64,000 nucleotides of DNA from Nonomuraea helvata (GTDB lineage: Bacteria > Actinomycetota > Actinomycetes > Streptosporangiales > Streptosporangiaceae), in NCBI RefSeq assembly GCF_039535785.1, contig NZ_BAAAXV010000012.1, forward strand, positions 434,001 to 498,000. The letters run 5' to 3'. Below are positions 1 to 8,737 of this stretch, in pieces; within the stretch, counting starts at the first letter, position 1, and every line of letters starts with the position of its first letter. Under the pieces are notes generated by a model. It did no database searches, was not told the origin of the DNA, and saw only the letters and a program-made list of their open reading frames with translations. The position numbers were made by a program, and so were the translations under genes.

Positions 1-2
1 CC

Positions 3-158
3 GACCTGGCCGACCCGGCATGGAACACCTCAGGCGTGTCCGCGCACCGGCTCTACTACAAGGACAACTACCCGCGCCTCCAACGGGTGAAAGCCCGGTG
101 GGACCCGCGCAACGTCTTCCGGCACGCTCTGGCCATCGAGCCTCCACAGGCCGGCTGA
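3..158 (+). CDS. C-terminal end of a FAD-linked oxidase (BBE domain), cut by window edge
   Basis: Only the last 51 residues lie in the window. The frame reads ...YYKDNYPRLQRVKARWDPRNVF, which is the hallmark end of berberine-bridge-enzyme-like oxidases: a Y..N..RL..VK..YDP..VF block that packs against the FAD domain. These enzymes carry covalently bound FAD and oxidise alcohols, sugars or alkaloid-like substrates. The substrate cannot be told from this piece. The start lies outside the window; a TGA at 156-158 closes it, 71 bp before the next gene. Confidence 0.8.
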   Translation, partial: DLADPAWNTSGVSAHRLYYKDNYPRLQRVKARWDPRNVFRHALAIEPPQAG

Positions 159-229
159 TCGACATCAGGACGTGCCGGTGCACAGATTAGATTGTCCGCT
201 GAGGGCAAGCGCCGGCGAGGAGGACGCGA

Positions 230-1492
230 GTGAGCGATCCAGCGGCACGGTGGCCCGTGCCGGTGACCGTCGGGCCGTATGCGTTGCTGGCCCTGCTGAC
301 CGGCGTCACCGTGGCCGCCAAGCGCTCGGCGGGCGCGTCGCTGCTCATCGACCTGGTCCTGTGTGCGCTGATGGCGGCGTGGATGCTGGGCGTCTTCACG
401 CTCCGTCCTGCCTGGCGCGAGCGGGAGCCGGTGATGGCTGCGTTCTTCACCGTGCTGCTCCTGCTCACGGCGATCCTGGTGATCAGAGACCCGTGGTTTG
501 GTTTCTTCACCCCTGCGGCGTATGTCTTCGCCTTCCGGGTCCTGCGCTGGCCCTGGGAGCCGATCGGCGTCGGCGCGGTGGCGGTGGTGGCGGGCACGGC
601 TCAGGCGTACGGCGTGGACAAGTCCACGGCCGTCGGCCTGCTCACCTACGGCGCCGTCGTGGCCGCGAACGTCATCCCCATGTGCGCCTTCGCCTGGTAC
701 GCCCGGCGCGACGCCCAGCGGAACGAGGAGCGCGAGCGTGCGCTCCGCGAGGCTCGCGAGGCGAACCGCAAGCTGGCGGCGTCACTGGCGGAGAACGCGG
801 CCCTGCACGAGCAGTTGCTGGTGCAGGCACGGAACGCCGGCGTGCAGGACGAGCGCCGGAGGATGGCGCGGGAGATCCACGACACCCTGGCGCAGGGGCT
901 GACCGGCATCATCACCCAACTGCGCGCGGCCGAGCACTCCGGCGACGACCCGGCGGAATGGCGCCGGCACATTGAGGCCGCGACCAAGCTGGCCGGGGAG
1001 AGCCTGTCCGAGGCGCGGCGGTCGGTGCACGCGCTGCGCCCCGAACCGCTGGAGACGGCACGGCTGAGCGAGGCGCTGGCGAGCGTCGCCGGCCGCTGGT
1101 CGGCGCTTGAGGAGATCCCTGTTCAGATCACGACGACCGGCACGGCGCGGCCCCTGCGGCCGGAGGCCGAGGTCGCGCTGCTCAGAACCGCGCAGGAGGC
1201 GCTGGCCAACGTGGCCAAGCACGCGCGGGCGAGCCGGGTAGGGGTGACGCTGTCGTACCTGGAAGACGAGGTGGCTCTGGACGTGCGCGACGACGGCTGC
1301 GGCTTCGATCCGGCCTGGCTTGCCCATGATGTCGCCGATGGCCCGCATGCAGCTCACCCTGGATTCGGGCTGATCGCGATGCGACAGCGGATCGAGGGCC
1401 TGTCAGGCACGCTGCAGGTCGAGTCGGAGCCCGGCGCCGGGACGGGGATCTCGGCCCGCGTCCCCTCCGAGCGGGCGGAGTCCCCCGCATGA
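230..1492 (+). CDS. NarL-type sensor histidine kinase
   Basis: A 420-residue membrane sensor kinase that autophosphorylates on histidine and signals to the response regulator encoded next. The first ~125 residues hold several hydrophobic membrane segments with no large extracellular domain. A charged coiled linker follows, then a HisKA_3 dimerisation domain with the phospho-acceptor in REIHDTLAQG (about residue 217). The C-terminal HATPase_c domain shows an N-box-like ALANVAKHARA, a G1 box DDGCGFD and a G2 box GFGLIAMRQR. The GTG start at 230 follows a GGCGAGGAGGA ribosome site. Its end overlaps the next gene by 4 bases, so the two are co-translated. The signal sensed is unknown. Confidence 0.93.
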   Translation: MSDPAARWPVPVTVGPYALLALLTGVTVAAKRSAGASLLIDLVLCALMAAWMLGVFTLRPAWREREPVMAAFFTVLLLLTAILVIRDPWFGFFTPAAYVFAFRVLRWPWEPIGVGAVAVVAGTAQAYGVDKSTAVGLLTYGAVVAANVIPMCAFAWYARRDAQRNEERERALREAREANRKLAASLAENAALHEQLLVQARNAGVQDERRRMAREIHDTLAQGLTGIITQLRAAEHSGDDPAEWRRHIEAATKLAGESLSEARRSVHALRPEPLETARLSEALASVAGRWSALEEIPVQITTTGTARPLRPEAEVALLRTAQEALANVAKHARASRVGVTLSYLEDEVALDVRDDGCGFDPAWLAHDVADGPHAAHPGFGLIAMRQRIEGLSGTLQVESEPGAGTGISARVPSERAESPA

Positions 1493-2142
1493 GCCGCTCC
1501 GATACCGTGATCAGGCTGCTGATCGTCGACGATCATCCGGTGGTCAGAGACGGCTTGAGCAGCATGTTCGCGCGCGATCCGGAGTTCGAGGTGGTCGGCG
1601 AGGCCGGCGACGGGGCCGAGGCGGTCCGGCTCGCCGACACCCTGCGGCCGGATGTGGTCCTCATGGATCTGCGGATGCCCGGGATGGACGGCGTGAGCGC
1701 GACAAGAGAGCTGGCCGGGCGCGGCGTGCGTGTGCTGGTGCTCACCACGTACGACACCGACAGCCACGTGCTGCCCGCGATCGAGGCAGGTGCTACCGGC
1801 TACCTGCTCAAAGACGCTCCCCGTGACGAGCTGCTGCGGGCGGTCCGGGCAACGGCCCGGGGCGAGGCGGTGCTCGCGCCGTCGGCGGCGGCCCTGCTGA
1901 TGAGCCGGGTACGCTCCTCCTCCTCGGGGCCGCTCAGCCGACGCGAGCTCGAAGTGCTCCAACTGGTCGCGGCGGGGGCCACGAACCGGGAAGCGGCGGC
2001 GAGGCTGTTCATCACCGAGGCCACGGTCAAATCTCACCTGCTGAACATCTACGGCAAGCTCGGTGTGGGTGACCGTGCCGCCGCCGTCACCGAGGCGTTC
2101 AACCGTGGACTGCTCGTCCCGCGATCACCGGAACAACCCTGA
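1489..2142 (+). CDS. LuxR/NarL-family response regulator
   Basis: A 217-residue DNA-binding response regulator, the partner of the upstream kinase (ATGA overlap). The receiver domain has the acidic pair in LLIVDDHPVVRDGL, the phospho-acceptor aspartate in VVLMDLRMPGMDG and the conserved lysine in YLLKDAP. The C-terminal LuxR-type helix-turn-helix occupies roughly residues 148-210 (LSRRELEVLQLVAAGATNREAAARL, shown here only in part, then TVKSHLLNIYGKLGV). Length and domain order are standard. The target genes are unknown; the membrane protein/copper oxidase pair downstream on the same strand is a possible target but is separated by 242 bp. Confidence 0.93.
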   Translation: MSRSDTVIRLLIVDDHPVVRDGLSSMFARDPEFEVVGEAGDGAEAVRLADTLRPDVVLMDLRMPGMDGVSATRELAGRGVRVLVLTTYDTDSHVLPAIEAGATGYLLKDAPRDELLRAVRATARGEAVLAPSAAALLMSRVRSSSSGPLSRRELEVLQLVAAGATNREAAARLFITEATVKSHLLNIYGKLGVGDRAAAVTEAFNRGLLVPRSPEQP

Positions 2143-2259
2143 CGCCGTAGCAGTTCGGCACGGTTTGCGGGCCGGAGCGACGCCGACCAGGTGGACGAGC
2201 ACCTCATGCGCCGGAGACCGGCAAATCCATGAGTACATGGGGCAGGCCCACCTAGGCCA

Positions 2260-2274
2260 AGCCCCTGCGGGGCT
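2260..2274 (+). terminator. Short GC-rich hairpin after the two-component pair
   Basis: AGCCCC-TGC-GGGGCT forms a perfect 6-bp stem with a 3-nt loop, 118 bp after the response-regulator stop. There is no T-run, so terminator function is only a possibility, as for many actinobacterial stem-loops. The rest of the 2143-2384 gap becomes AT-rich around 2295-2345, where the promoter of the next operon probably lies, but I could not fix its hexamers. Confidence 0.3.
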
Positions 2275-2384
2275 CGCTCATGCTTCTCCGCACATAACAG
2301 CATAGCAATATTGATCTTAGACAACATCACTCTGGAGCCATAGTGTCGAGGCGTTTCCAAGAGACAGAGTGAGGAGGATCCCTC

Positions 2385-2807
2385 GTGCTTACCCGGGGAT
2401 TCGATGCTGCGCATCGGACGACACCGGTGGGATGGGTGCTACGGGCCGTCGCCAGCGCGCACGTGGTGGCGATCGTCGGCCAGCCGGTGTTCGCCGGTGC
2501 GTACCTGACCGGTGACTTCGACAGTCTGCGCTGGCACGCGGTCGGCGCCGACGTGGTCACCTCCATCGGCTATCTGCAGGTGATCGTGGCGATCGTGGTG
2601 TGGATCGGGCTGCGTCAGGTCTGGCCGTTCCTTGCCACGATGGCGGTGGTGACGGCCGAGACCGTGCAGTACGTCGCCGGGTTGGACGGCGCACTGTGGT
2701 TGCACATCCCGTTGGGTGTGATGACCATCGTCGCGCTCGTCGTGCTGTTCATCGCCGTCTGGCGCCGGCCCCTGCTGCGGCGACCGCGGGAGGCCCGCGA
2801 TGCGTGA
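2385..2807 (+). CDS. Small four-helix integral membrane protein
   Basis: A 140-residue protein with four evident hydrophobic stretches (about residues 18-40, 54-75, 80-100 and 107-128), ending in a basic tail (RRPLLRRPREARDA). The GTG start at 2385 has GAGGAGG 12-18 bases upstream. I do not recognise a named family. It overlaps the multicopper oxidase gene by 8 bases, so it is very likely co-translated with it. A role in the inner membrane connected with copper or electron supply to that oxidase is an inference from the coupling only. Confidence 0.75.
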   Translation: MLTRGFDAAHRTTPVGWVLRAVASAHVVAIVGQPVFAGAYLTGDFDSLRWHAVGADVVTSIGYLQVIVAIVVWIGLRQVWPFLATMAVVTAETVQYVAGLDGALWLHIPLGVMTIVALVVLFIAVWRRPLLRRPREARDA

Positions 2808-4428
2808 GCGTGGCATGACCCGGCGGCAGGCGCTGGGCATCGGCGGGGCGCTCGGGCTGATGGCGGCCACCGGGCTGTCGGCCTCGGCGGCGCTGGCGCG
2901 CAGGCCGTCGATCACCGGCGCCGAGTTGCGCAGTGCCGTACCGCTGCCGCCGCCTTTCCAGGTGCCGCTGCCGATTCCCTCCGTACTGGCGCCCGTCAGC
3001 ACCTCGGGCGGCGTCGACCGTTACGCGATCACTCAGCGCGAAGCGAGCGCGGAGATCCTGCCCGGTGTCAGGACACCGCTGTGGACCTATGAAGGCACCT
3101 TCCCGGGGCCGACGATCGAGTCGCGTCGCGGCCGGCCGGTCACCGTGACGCACCGCAATGAGCTGCCCGTACCGACCGTGGTGCACCTGCACGGCGGACG
3201 GACCCCGGCGGCTTCCGACGGATACCCGACCGACCTCGTCCTGCCCGAGGGCTGGCACGAGCCGGCCACGCACGTGCAGCCCGCCTCCGGACACAGCATG
3301 CAAGGCATGCAGAGCATGCAGAGCATGCAAGGCATGCACGATCCGCGTGCGGTGGTGAGCACCCTGACACGGGACTACACCTTCCCGCTGGACCAACGGC
3401 CGACGCTGCTGTGGTACCACGACCACCGGATGGACTTCACCGCCCCCGCGATCTGGCGCGGCCTGGCCGGGCTGCAGATCGTCCGCGACGATGCCGAGGA
3501 CGCACTCGGCCTGCCCGCGGGGCAGCGCGAACTACCTCTGATGATCGCCGACCGGGCGTTCGCCGCCGATGGCAGCCTCGCCTACCCCGCCCTCGACCCC
3601 ACCCTGCGGGAGCAGCCGGGCGTGAGCGACCCGTATCTCGCCGGTGTCCTCGGCGACGTCATCTTGGTCAACGGCGCCCCCTGGCCCGTGCACGAGGTCG
3701 ACGCGGCCCGCTACCGGCTGCGCATCCTGAACGCCTCCAACGCCAGGCACTACGAACTCGAAGCGGTCACCGACGACGGACGCCGGCTCGATCTCGTCCA
3801 GATCGGCGCCGACCAGGGACTGCTCGCGGCGCCGGTCACCCACCATGTCCTGCCGATGGCTCCGGCCGAACGCTACGACGTGATCGTCGACTTCTCCGGC
3901 GTCGCGATCGGCAGCCGTGTCAGAGTCGTCAACCGGCTCGGCTCCGGCCGTACCCGCGATGTGATGGCCTTCCGGGTCGCGCGCAACGCCACCGACGGCA
4001 GCCGCATCCCGCGTGTGCTCTCGGACGATCTGCCGGCCTGGCGCAGGTCGGACGCCGTCAGGGTGCGCAAGTTCTCCTTCCGCACCGGGCGGATGCGCGG
4101 TGGTCACGGGTGGCTGATCGGCGGGCTGCCGTTCGATCCCGGCCGCTCCGACGTCACCGTCGGTCTGGGCGATGTCGAGGTGTGGCGGCTGGTCGCCGAC
4201 GTCCATCATCCCGTCCACCTGCACCTGGTCGGCTTCCGGGTGCTCTCGCGCAGCGGCCGGCCGCCACTGCCGCACGACGCGGGACTCAAGGACACCGTCT
4301 CCCTACGGCCGGGCGAAACGGTGGAGATCATCACCCGTTTCGACGGCTACCGCGGCCGCTACCTCTTCCACTGCCACAACGCCGAGCACGAGGACATGGG
4401 CATGATGGCCAACCTCGAGATCATCTAG
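2800..4428 (+). CDS. Secreted three-domain multicopper oxidase with Met-rich insert
   Basis: A 542-residue multicopper oxidase exported by the Tat route: MTRRQALGIGG followed by a hydrophobic stretch is a twin-arginine signal. It oxidises a substrate (phenolics, Cu(I) or metals) at a type-1 copper and reduces O2 at a trinuclear cluster. All copper motifs are visible: HLHGG, WYHDHRMD, HPVHLHLVGF and HCHNAEHEDMGMM. Length and spacing fit the CotA/bilirubin-oxidase/phenoxazinone-synthase group. Just before the second motif lies an insert (about residues 165-185) with seven methionines in HSMQGMQSMQSMQGMHD, encoded by a near-perfect GCATGCA-type microrepeat at 3294-3340. Met-rich loops in CueO-type enzymes bind Cu(I), so cuprous oxidation or copper tolerance is plausible. 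Coupled to the preceding membrane gene. Confidence 0.92.
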   Translation: MRERGMTRRQALGIGGALGLMAATGLSASAALARRPSITGAELRSAVPLPPPFQVPLPIPSVLAPVSTSGGVDRYAITQREASAEILPGVRTPLWTYEGTFPGPTIESRRGRPVTVTHRNELPVPTVVHLHGGRTPAASDGYPTDLVLPEGWHEPATHVQPASGHSMQGMQSMQSMQGMHDPRAVVSTLTRDYTFPLDQRPTLLWYHDHRMDFTAPAIWRGLAGLQIVRDDAEDALGLPAGQRELPLMIADRAFAADGSLAYPALDPTLREQPGVSDPYLAGVLGDVILVNGAPWPVHEVDAARYRLRILNASNARHYELEAVTDDGRRLDLVQIGADQGLLAAPVTHHVLPMAPAERYDVIVDFSGVAIGSRVRVVNRLGSGRTRDVMAFRVARNATDGSRIPRVLSDDLPAWRRSDAVRVRKFSFRTGRMRGGHGWLIGGLPFDPGRSDVTVGLGDVEVWRLVADVHHPVHLHLVGFRVLSRSGRPPLPHDAGLKDTVSLRPGETVEIITRFDGYRGRYLFHCHNAEHEDMGMMANLEII

Positions 4429-4644
4429 AGGCCTGTTTGGCTCAGGTCTCGGTTCGCTCACGGTGTGGACCATGGGCGACGACAAGCCGGCGTTCGGTTG
4501 ATGCCGCGGCCATCACCGCCGATGGCGACGCGGGCTACGCCGCCGACACCCGGAGCACCTGGACGCCCCTATCTTCAAGGCCACGACGGCTCTAGCGTCG
4601 AGATCTCCGAGTTCGGCCAGGACGACGAATGCGCGCCGAGAAGC

Positions 4645-5115
4645 TCATTCGGCCTCGGGGACCACCTGGGCGAACGAGGTCACGAACGCGGTGATAAGCC
4701 GGGCGAACTCGGACCGGTCGGCGTCCGACCAATCCGCCATCACCCGCGCGAAGATCTCCTGCCGGAACCGGTGTGTGCGTTCGAGCTGTTCCCGCCCTGA
4801 GTCGGTCAGGGCGAGCAGTGTGCGCCGGGCGTCGGAAGGGTCGGCCCTGCGGTCCAGCCACCCTTCCTCGACGGTGCGGAGCACCAGTCGGCTCGCCCTC
4901 GGTTGATCAACGCCCAGCGCGGTGGCGACGTCCGAGACGGAGCACGGCTTGTCGCGGTCCTCGATGACGTCCAACACGTTGAACAGCGTGGGGTCGATCG
5001 GCTTGCCGCCGTCGGGCGGCGCCAACCGCCCCAGCGATCGGCGGGTCTGGCTGCGGCGGATCGCCACCATGGCCCGTTCGACGTCGGCGATCGCCCTGTC
5101 ATGGCGCGGTGGCAC
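4645..5115 (-). CDS. MarR-family transcriptional regulator
   Basis: A winged-helix repressor: the core reads DPTLFNVLDVIEDRDKPCSV, then SDVATALGVDQPRASRLV (recognition helix) and RRTLLALTDSGREQLER (wing and dimer helix). The reading frame stays open to 5325, but the residues before about 5115 look non-coding and overlap a fragment on the other strand. I chose the GTG at 5115, which gives 156 residues, the normal MarR size. The original start may have been lost at the junction near 5110. The gap 4429-4644, between its stop and the copper oxidase stop, holds nothing I recognise. Confidence 0.8.
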   Translation of the reverse strand: MPPRHDRAIADVERAMVAIRRSQTRRSLGRLAPPDGGKPIDPTLFNVLDVIEDRDKPCSVSDVATALGVDQPRASRLVLRTVEEGWLDRRADPSDARRTLLALTDSGREQLERTHRFRQEIFARVMADWSDADRSEFARLITAFVTSFAQVVPEAE

Positions 5116-5285
5116 TGACCGGCGAGGGCCGACGGGCGCACCAGCGGATTTCCGACCAGTCCGGAGCCCTGAGGGTTCGGATGATGGAGTGCCTCTCGTC
5201 CGAAGAGCACACAGTGTTGATGGAACTGCTCCAGCGGGTCGCCACCCACCTTGACGCTCTGGCGGTTGAAACGCCCCGTCAGTAG
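5109..5285 (+). pseudogene. C-terminal fragment of a second MarR-family gene
   Basis: The + strand frame reads VALTGEGRRAHQRISDQSG...MMECLSSEEHTVLMELLQRV and ends at TAG 5283. This is the wing, dimerisation helix and C-terminus of a MarR protein (compare the usual ALT..GR..H.RI...., LSPEE...L..LL.R). Its N-terminal half is absent. The fragment abuts, head to head, the start of the intact MarR gene on the other strand, marking a rearrangement joint near 5110. Confidence 0.6.
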
Positions 5286-5519
5286 TCGTCGGCGCGCTTC
5301 TCTCTGCGAGAAGCGTTGGTGCCACGTCGCCGCATGATCACCAGCGCCACCTCATTCCGCGAAGCACAACCGATCGCTGTCGCAGCAGATCGGCAATCGC
5401 TGTCGCATGTCAACCGACATAACCATCCGCGGCTTGCTCCAACAGATCCTCAACAAATGCTCAACGGCCCCGCCCTAACATCCATGGCAAGGCACCAGCT
5501 ACGTGAAGGAGATTGCGAA

Positions 5520-5972
5520 ATGACGCACATCATCGGGAAAGCTGGGGCAGTGCTCGGCGGGGCCGGCTTGTCACTCGTCCTTCTGACCTCCGCCGCGCAC
5601 GCCACCGCAGCTCCCACGCGTCGCGTCAAAGCGAGCTGCACGATGAATGACGGCCACAAGATGGACTTCGAGATGAAGTACAGGACGTTCGGCGGGTATC
5701 ACCGCGTCTCCGACATCATTTACCGATGGAGCTCCGAGGTGCCGATCCGCCTGAAGACCGCGCACCTTCGCCTGACGGTCGAACGACGGGGCAAGGACAA
5801 GAAGGTCTTCGGCGAGACGCTCCATGAGAAGCACGCGTCCACCGACCTCTCCTACGACATCATCGTCGATGTCAAGGTCCCGGCCAAGGAGAGGCTCTAT
5901 CTCGTCGTCGACTCCACGTTAGTGAAGAAAGGCAGAGACATGCGCTGCGTAGGACGCACCACCAGCGTGTAG
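5520..5972 (+). CDS. Small secreted protein of unknown function
   Basis: A 150-residue protein with a Sec signal peptide: short basic N-region, hydrophobic GAVLGGAGLSLVLLTSAA and a cleavage-like AHATAA. The mature part is about 125 residues, rich in beta-type alternation and charged residues, with two cysteines (SCTMNDG near the N-terminus and MRCVG near the C-terminus) that could form a disulfide. The ATG at 5520 has GAAGGAG 8 bases upstream; the frame is open further upstream, but that part is not protein-like. No family is recognised. Lower GC and more lysine than the neighbours hint at a different origin. Confidence 0.7.
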   Translation: MTHIIGKAGAVLGGAGLSLVLLTSAAHATAAPTRRVKASCTMNDGHKMDFEMKYRTFGGYHRVSDIIYRWSSEVPIRLKTAHLRLTVERRGKDKKVFGETLHEKHASTDLSYDIIVDVKVPAKERLYLVVDSTLVKKGRDMRCVGRTTSV

Positions 5973-6111
5973 CGCCGTTGGCCTGCCCCTCATCCCCCTC
6001 GCCGAGGAGGACCTCACCCCGGCCGAACCGGCCGCGCCGCTGACTGTCCCCTTTCGGCCGGTGAGCCATGCGTTCAGGCCCGCGTTGAACGTCGTCCTAC
6101 AGGGTTGTTAG

Positions 6112-6519
6112 CCTGCGCGCCTCGGCGGTCCCCGCCCACGTGACGAGCTTGAGCGTGAGATGCCCGAGGTGCCCGCGCGATGGCCCGGAAGTTTCGTCGT
6201 CGAGCTCGACGGGGCGATGAGCGGCCAGATTCTGCTCAGGAGAGCAGCCGAGCACCGTCGCCCGGCTGCTGTGGGGAAGGTCGATCTCGGCTACCTGTTC
6301 CTGCCGAAGGTCTGGGGGCACGGGTACGCCGCCGAGGCGTGCGCGGCGGCACTCGACTGGTTTGACGGCGTCCTTCCCGGCGAGCCGGTGGTGCTCACCA
6401 CCCAGAGCGCCAACGTCGGCTCGATGCGCCTCGCGGCAAAGCTGGGGTTCGCCGAGGTCGAGCGGTTCCAGGCCTGGGACGCCGAGCAGTGGCTCGGCCT
6501 GCGGCCCCCGGCCACGTGA
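6112..6519 (+). pseudogene. GNAT acetyltransferase lacking its N-terminus
   Basis: The frame is open from just after a TAG at 6109 and contains the acetyl-CoA-binding region of a GNAT enzyme: VDLGYLFLPKVWGHGYAAEA (R/Q-x-x-G-x-G/A-like loop, here WGHGYA) and NVGSMRLAAKLGF. Homologues I know carry about 50 further residues that include the first beta strands. Here the in-frame sequence upstream (RPRDELEREM) still looks protein-like but meets a stop, so the 5' end has been lost. An internal ATG at 6160 exists but would give a truncated enzyme. Confidence 0.65.
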
Positions 6520-6693
6520 TGGGGCTACGCGATTTTGGCTCTGCCGCTTGGAATGTCGTGATCGGCAAGACGGAGAAGGTTGATGCCCGCCGGCGGAAGT
6601 CGGGGCGTACTGCTCAACCGTGCGAGCCGCCGTCTGCCCAGGTCCTGCGGCCGGCGAGGCCTAAGACGCCCAGAGGAGCCCGCCTGACGCCAC

Positions 6694-7488
6694 CTAAGCC
6701 CAGGGACGGGGGAAGGCGTCGCCGTCCAACCGGTCGCCCACAGCGAGTCCGAGAGGATCAGTCACGATGTGCCCGGTCCCGTGGTAGGTGGTCGCCTCAT
6801 CCATATAAATGATGACGTGCGCGAACCTGGCCTGGTCAGTCCGGTTGGGCAGCGCCATGTGCCCGGTGTAGCCGCTGTGGAAGGTACAGTCGCCGGCGCG
6901 CAGCGGTACGGTGACCCGCGGGATCCAGCGCAGAGACGGGTCCATCGTGAACAGGTCTTCCTCGTGGTGGAGGTCCTGCGGGAGCAGGCCGGTGCGATGC
7001 TGGGTGCCAGGCAGAAAGGTCATGCAGCCCCGCTCCGGCGGAACGTCGACCAGCGCGATCCACGCCGACAGCGGGAGCCGATCATTCGCATGCGGCCAGT
7101 ACGGACGGTCCTGGTGGAACTCCGTGGCGGCGTTGTTGTGCGGCTCCTTGACCAGCATCTGGTCGTGCCAGAGCCGCAGCCGGAACCCGGCGAGCTGTTC
7201 GGCGATCCGGCCGAGCCGCGGGTCGAACGTGAGCTCTCTCAGCGTCTGTTCGCGTTGCCAGACGTTGACCAGCTGACTGAAGACGCCCTCCTTCTCCAGG
7301 CTCTCCGCGCGATGCGCCTCGAGGAAGGCCTCGGCACTCGCTCGGAAGCGCTCGACCTGGTCGGGCTCGAGAACACCGCGTACTCGGACGAAACCGTGTT
7401 CGCGGTACGCCGCCACCAGCTCTTCCGACACCCGGCCGTCGGCGCCGACGTCGCTGCCGGACTGCTCGCTCGTGGTCGTTGTCATCAT
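6694..7488 (-). CDS. Phytanoyl-CoA dioxygenase (PhyH) family oxygenase
   Basis: A 264-residue Fe(II)/2-oxoglutarate dioxygenase that hydroxylates small molecules in the cytosol. The metal-binding HxD is in EFHQDRPYW (about residue 123). The distal histidine and 2OG-binding arginine fit DCTFHSGYTGHMALPNRTDQAR, shown here in part as FHSGYTGHM. Two ATGs stand in a row at 7488 and 7485; GGAGGT lies just before them, so 7485 has the better spacing. It is divergent from the AraC-type regulator at 7586 with about 97 bp between, which suggests that regulator controls it. Confidence 0.88.
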   Translation of the reverse strand: MMTTTTSEQSGSDVGADGRVSEELVAAYREHGFVRVRGVLEPDQVERFRASAEAFLEAHRAESLEKEGVFSQLVNVWQREQTLRELTFDPRLGRIAEQLAGFRLRLWHDQMLVKEPHNNAATEFHQDRPYWPHANDRLPLSAWIALVDVPPERGCMTFLPGTQHRTGLLPQDLHHEEDLFTMDPSLRWIPRVTVPLRAGDCTFHSGYTGHMALPNRTDQARFAHVIIYMDEATTYHGTGHIVTDPLGLAVGDRLDGDAFPRPWA

Positions 7489-7585
7489 TGACCTCCAAAT
7501 TCTTCCCGTTGGAACCCCTCCAGCGTCGTCGTGATATGCCTCTGTGGGCTAGGCCGATCCCGGCCAGTACTCGTACGATCCCGAC

Positions 7586-8482
7586 ATGCCCGCCACGCTG
7601 CACGAGCACGCGCTGTTCGCCGGAGGCCCGGTCTTCGCAGGTGTCCACCACCTGAACCCCGACATCGAGCCGCACGCGCACGACTTCCTCGAGATCGCGG
7701 TGGTCGGGACCGGTCACGGCCGGCACGTGACCAGCCGGGGCGAGCACCCGCTGCGGCGCGGTGACGTCATCGTGCTCCGGCCCGGCGCGTGGCACGGGTT
7801 CCGGGACAGCACCGACCTGACCGTCGCCAACTGCTGCCTGTCCGCCCAGGCGCTGCGGGCCGAACTGGCGGCGCTGTACGACATCCCGATGCTCCGCCGG
7901 ATGCTGTGGACCGATCCGGTGGCATCCGGCACGCACGGCGTGGCGATCATGACCGTCGATCCGGCCGCCGCCGACGAGGCCATCGCGGAGATCGGCCTGC
8001 TCGAACGTGACCTCAAGGCTGATCACGACCGGCCGGGACGCGTGCTGGGCCGGCTGATCACCGTGCTCGGCATCCTGGCCGACGGCCGTGACCCCGAACA
8101 GAAGACGCTCGAGTCCGCCATCCACCCCGCCGTCGCCGCCACCATCGCCCGTCTCGAGGCAGCGCCTGCCCATCCCTGGCGGCTGGATGATCTCGCCCAG
8201 GCGGTCAACCTCGACCCCGCCTATCTCGGACGGCTGTTCAGGCGGTACGTCGGGTTGACGCCGCTGGGCTTCCTGGCCCGGCTACGGGCCGAACGCGCTG
8301 CCACCTTGCTGGCACACTCGACCCTGCCGACCGCCCGCGTCGGCGCCGCCGTCGGCTGGGACGACCCGACGTACTTCGCCCGCCGCTTCCGTACGCTGGT
8401 CGGGCTGACGCCCACCGAGTACCGGCAACATACTCGATCAACCGCCCCTACGCAGCTCGACATCCCCGAGGCGCTCTCCTGA
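7586..8482 (+). CDS. AraC-family transcriptional regulator with cupin sensor
   Basis: A 298-residue regulator. The N-terminal cupin barrel (HLNPDIEPHAHDFLEIAVVG, RRGDVIVLRPGAWHGF) binds a small ligand. The C-terminal AraC domain has two helix-turn-helices: LDDLAQAVNLDPAYLGRLFR and ARVGAAVGWDDPTYFARRFR, followed by VGLTPTEYR. It is transcribed away from the PhyH oxygenase gene, and the shared intergenic segment 7489-7585 should hold both promoters. The likely role is substrate-responsive activation of that oxygenase. Confidence 0.9.
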   Translation: MPATLHEHALFAGGPVFAGVHHLNPDIEPHAHDFLEIAVVGTGHGRHVTSRGEHPLRRGDVIVLRPGAWHGFRDSTDLTVANCCLSAQALRAELAALYDIPMLRRMLWTDPVASGTHGVAIMTVDPAAADEAIAEIGLLERDLKADHDRPGRVLGRLITVLGILADGRDPEQKTLESAIHPAVAATIARLEAAPAHPWRLDDLAQAVNLDPAYLGRLFRRYVGLTPLGFLARLRAERAATLLAHSTLPTARVGAAVGWDDPTYFARRFRTLVGLTPTEYRQHTRSTAPTQLDIPEALS

Positions 8483-8524
8483 CGTACCGGTGCGGCCAAC
8501 AACCGGTAGTAATGCCACCGCTCT

Positions 8525-8737
8525 TCATCGACGGGGTCGGCGGCGCAGCTCGCCAACGTCGCCTCGTTCTTGCGCGAGCTCGACGAGCTGATCGGCGGCG
8601 TCTTTGCTGCCCGCGTCGGCGAGGCGGCGCAGCTCCTCCATGTCGCCGTGCTCGGCTGCGAGTTCGACGAGCTGGCCGACAGCGTCCGGGTCGCCGTCCG
8701 CGATCCCGAGCATGGCCGGGTAATCATCGCGATTCAT
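8525..8737 (-). CDS. Small helical-repeat protein, probably 3'-frameshifted
   Basis: Seventy residues made of about two copies of a 28-residue unit: DAVGQLVELAAEHGDMEELRRLADAGSK, given here only by its keys QLVELA..-GD..ELRRLADAG. This alpha-alpha repeat is common in larger actinobacterial proteins of unknown function. The ATG at 8735-8737 overlaps the end of the hydrolase gene by 14 bases, so translation is coupled. After ELRR the expected LADAG is replaced by RPRR and a stop, while another frame continues as DPVDEERWHYYRLLA, so a small deletion has probably clipped the protein. Confidence 0.5.
   Translation of the reverse strand: MNRDDYPAMLGIADGDPDAVGQLVELAAEHGDMEELRRLADAGSKDAADQLVELAQERGDVGELRRRPRR

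Noticed and set aside
3411..4595. 394-codon + frame overlapping the multicopper oxidase
   Set aside because: Arg/Pro/Ala-rich shadow frame; the oxidase frame carries all copper motifs.
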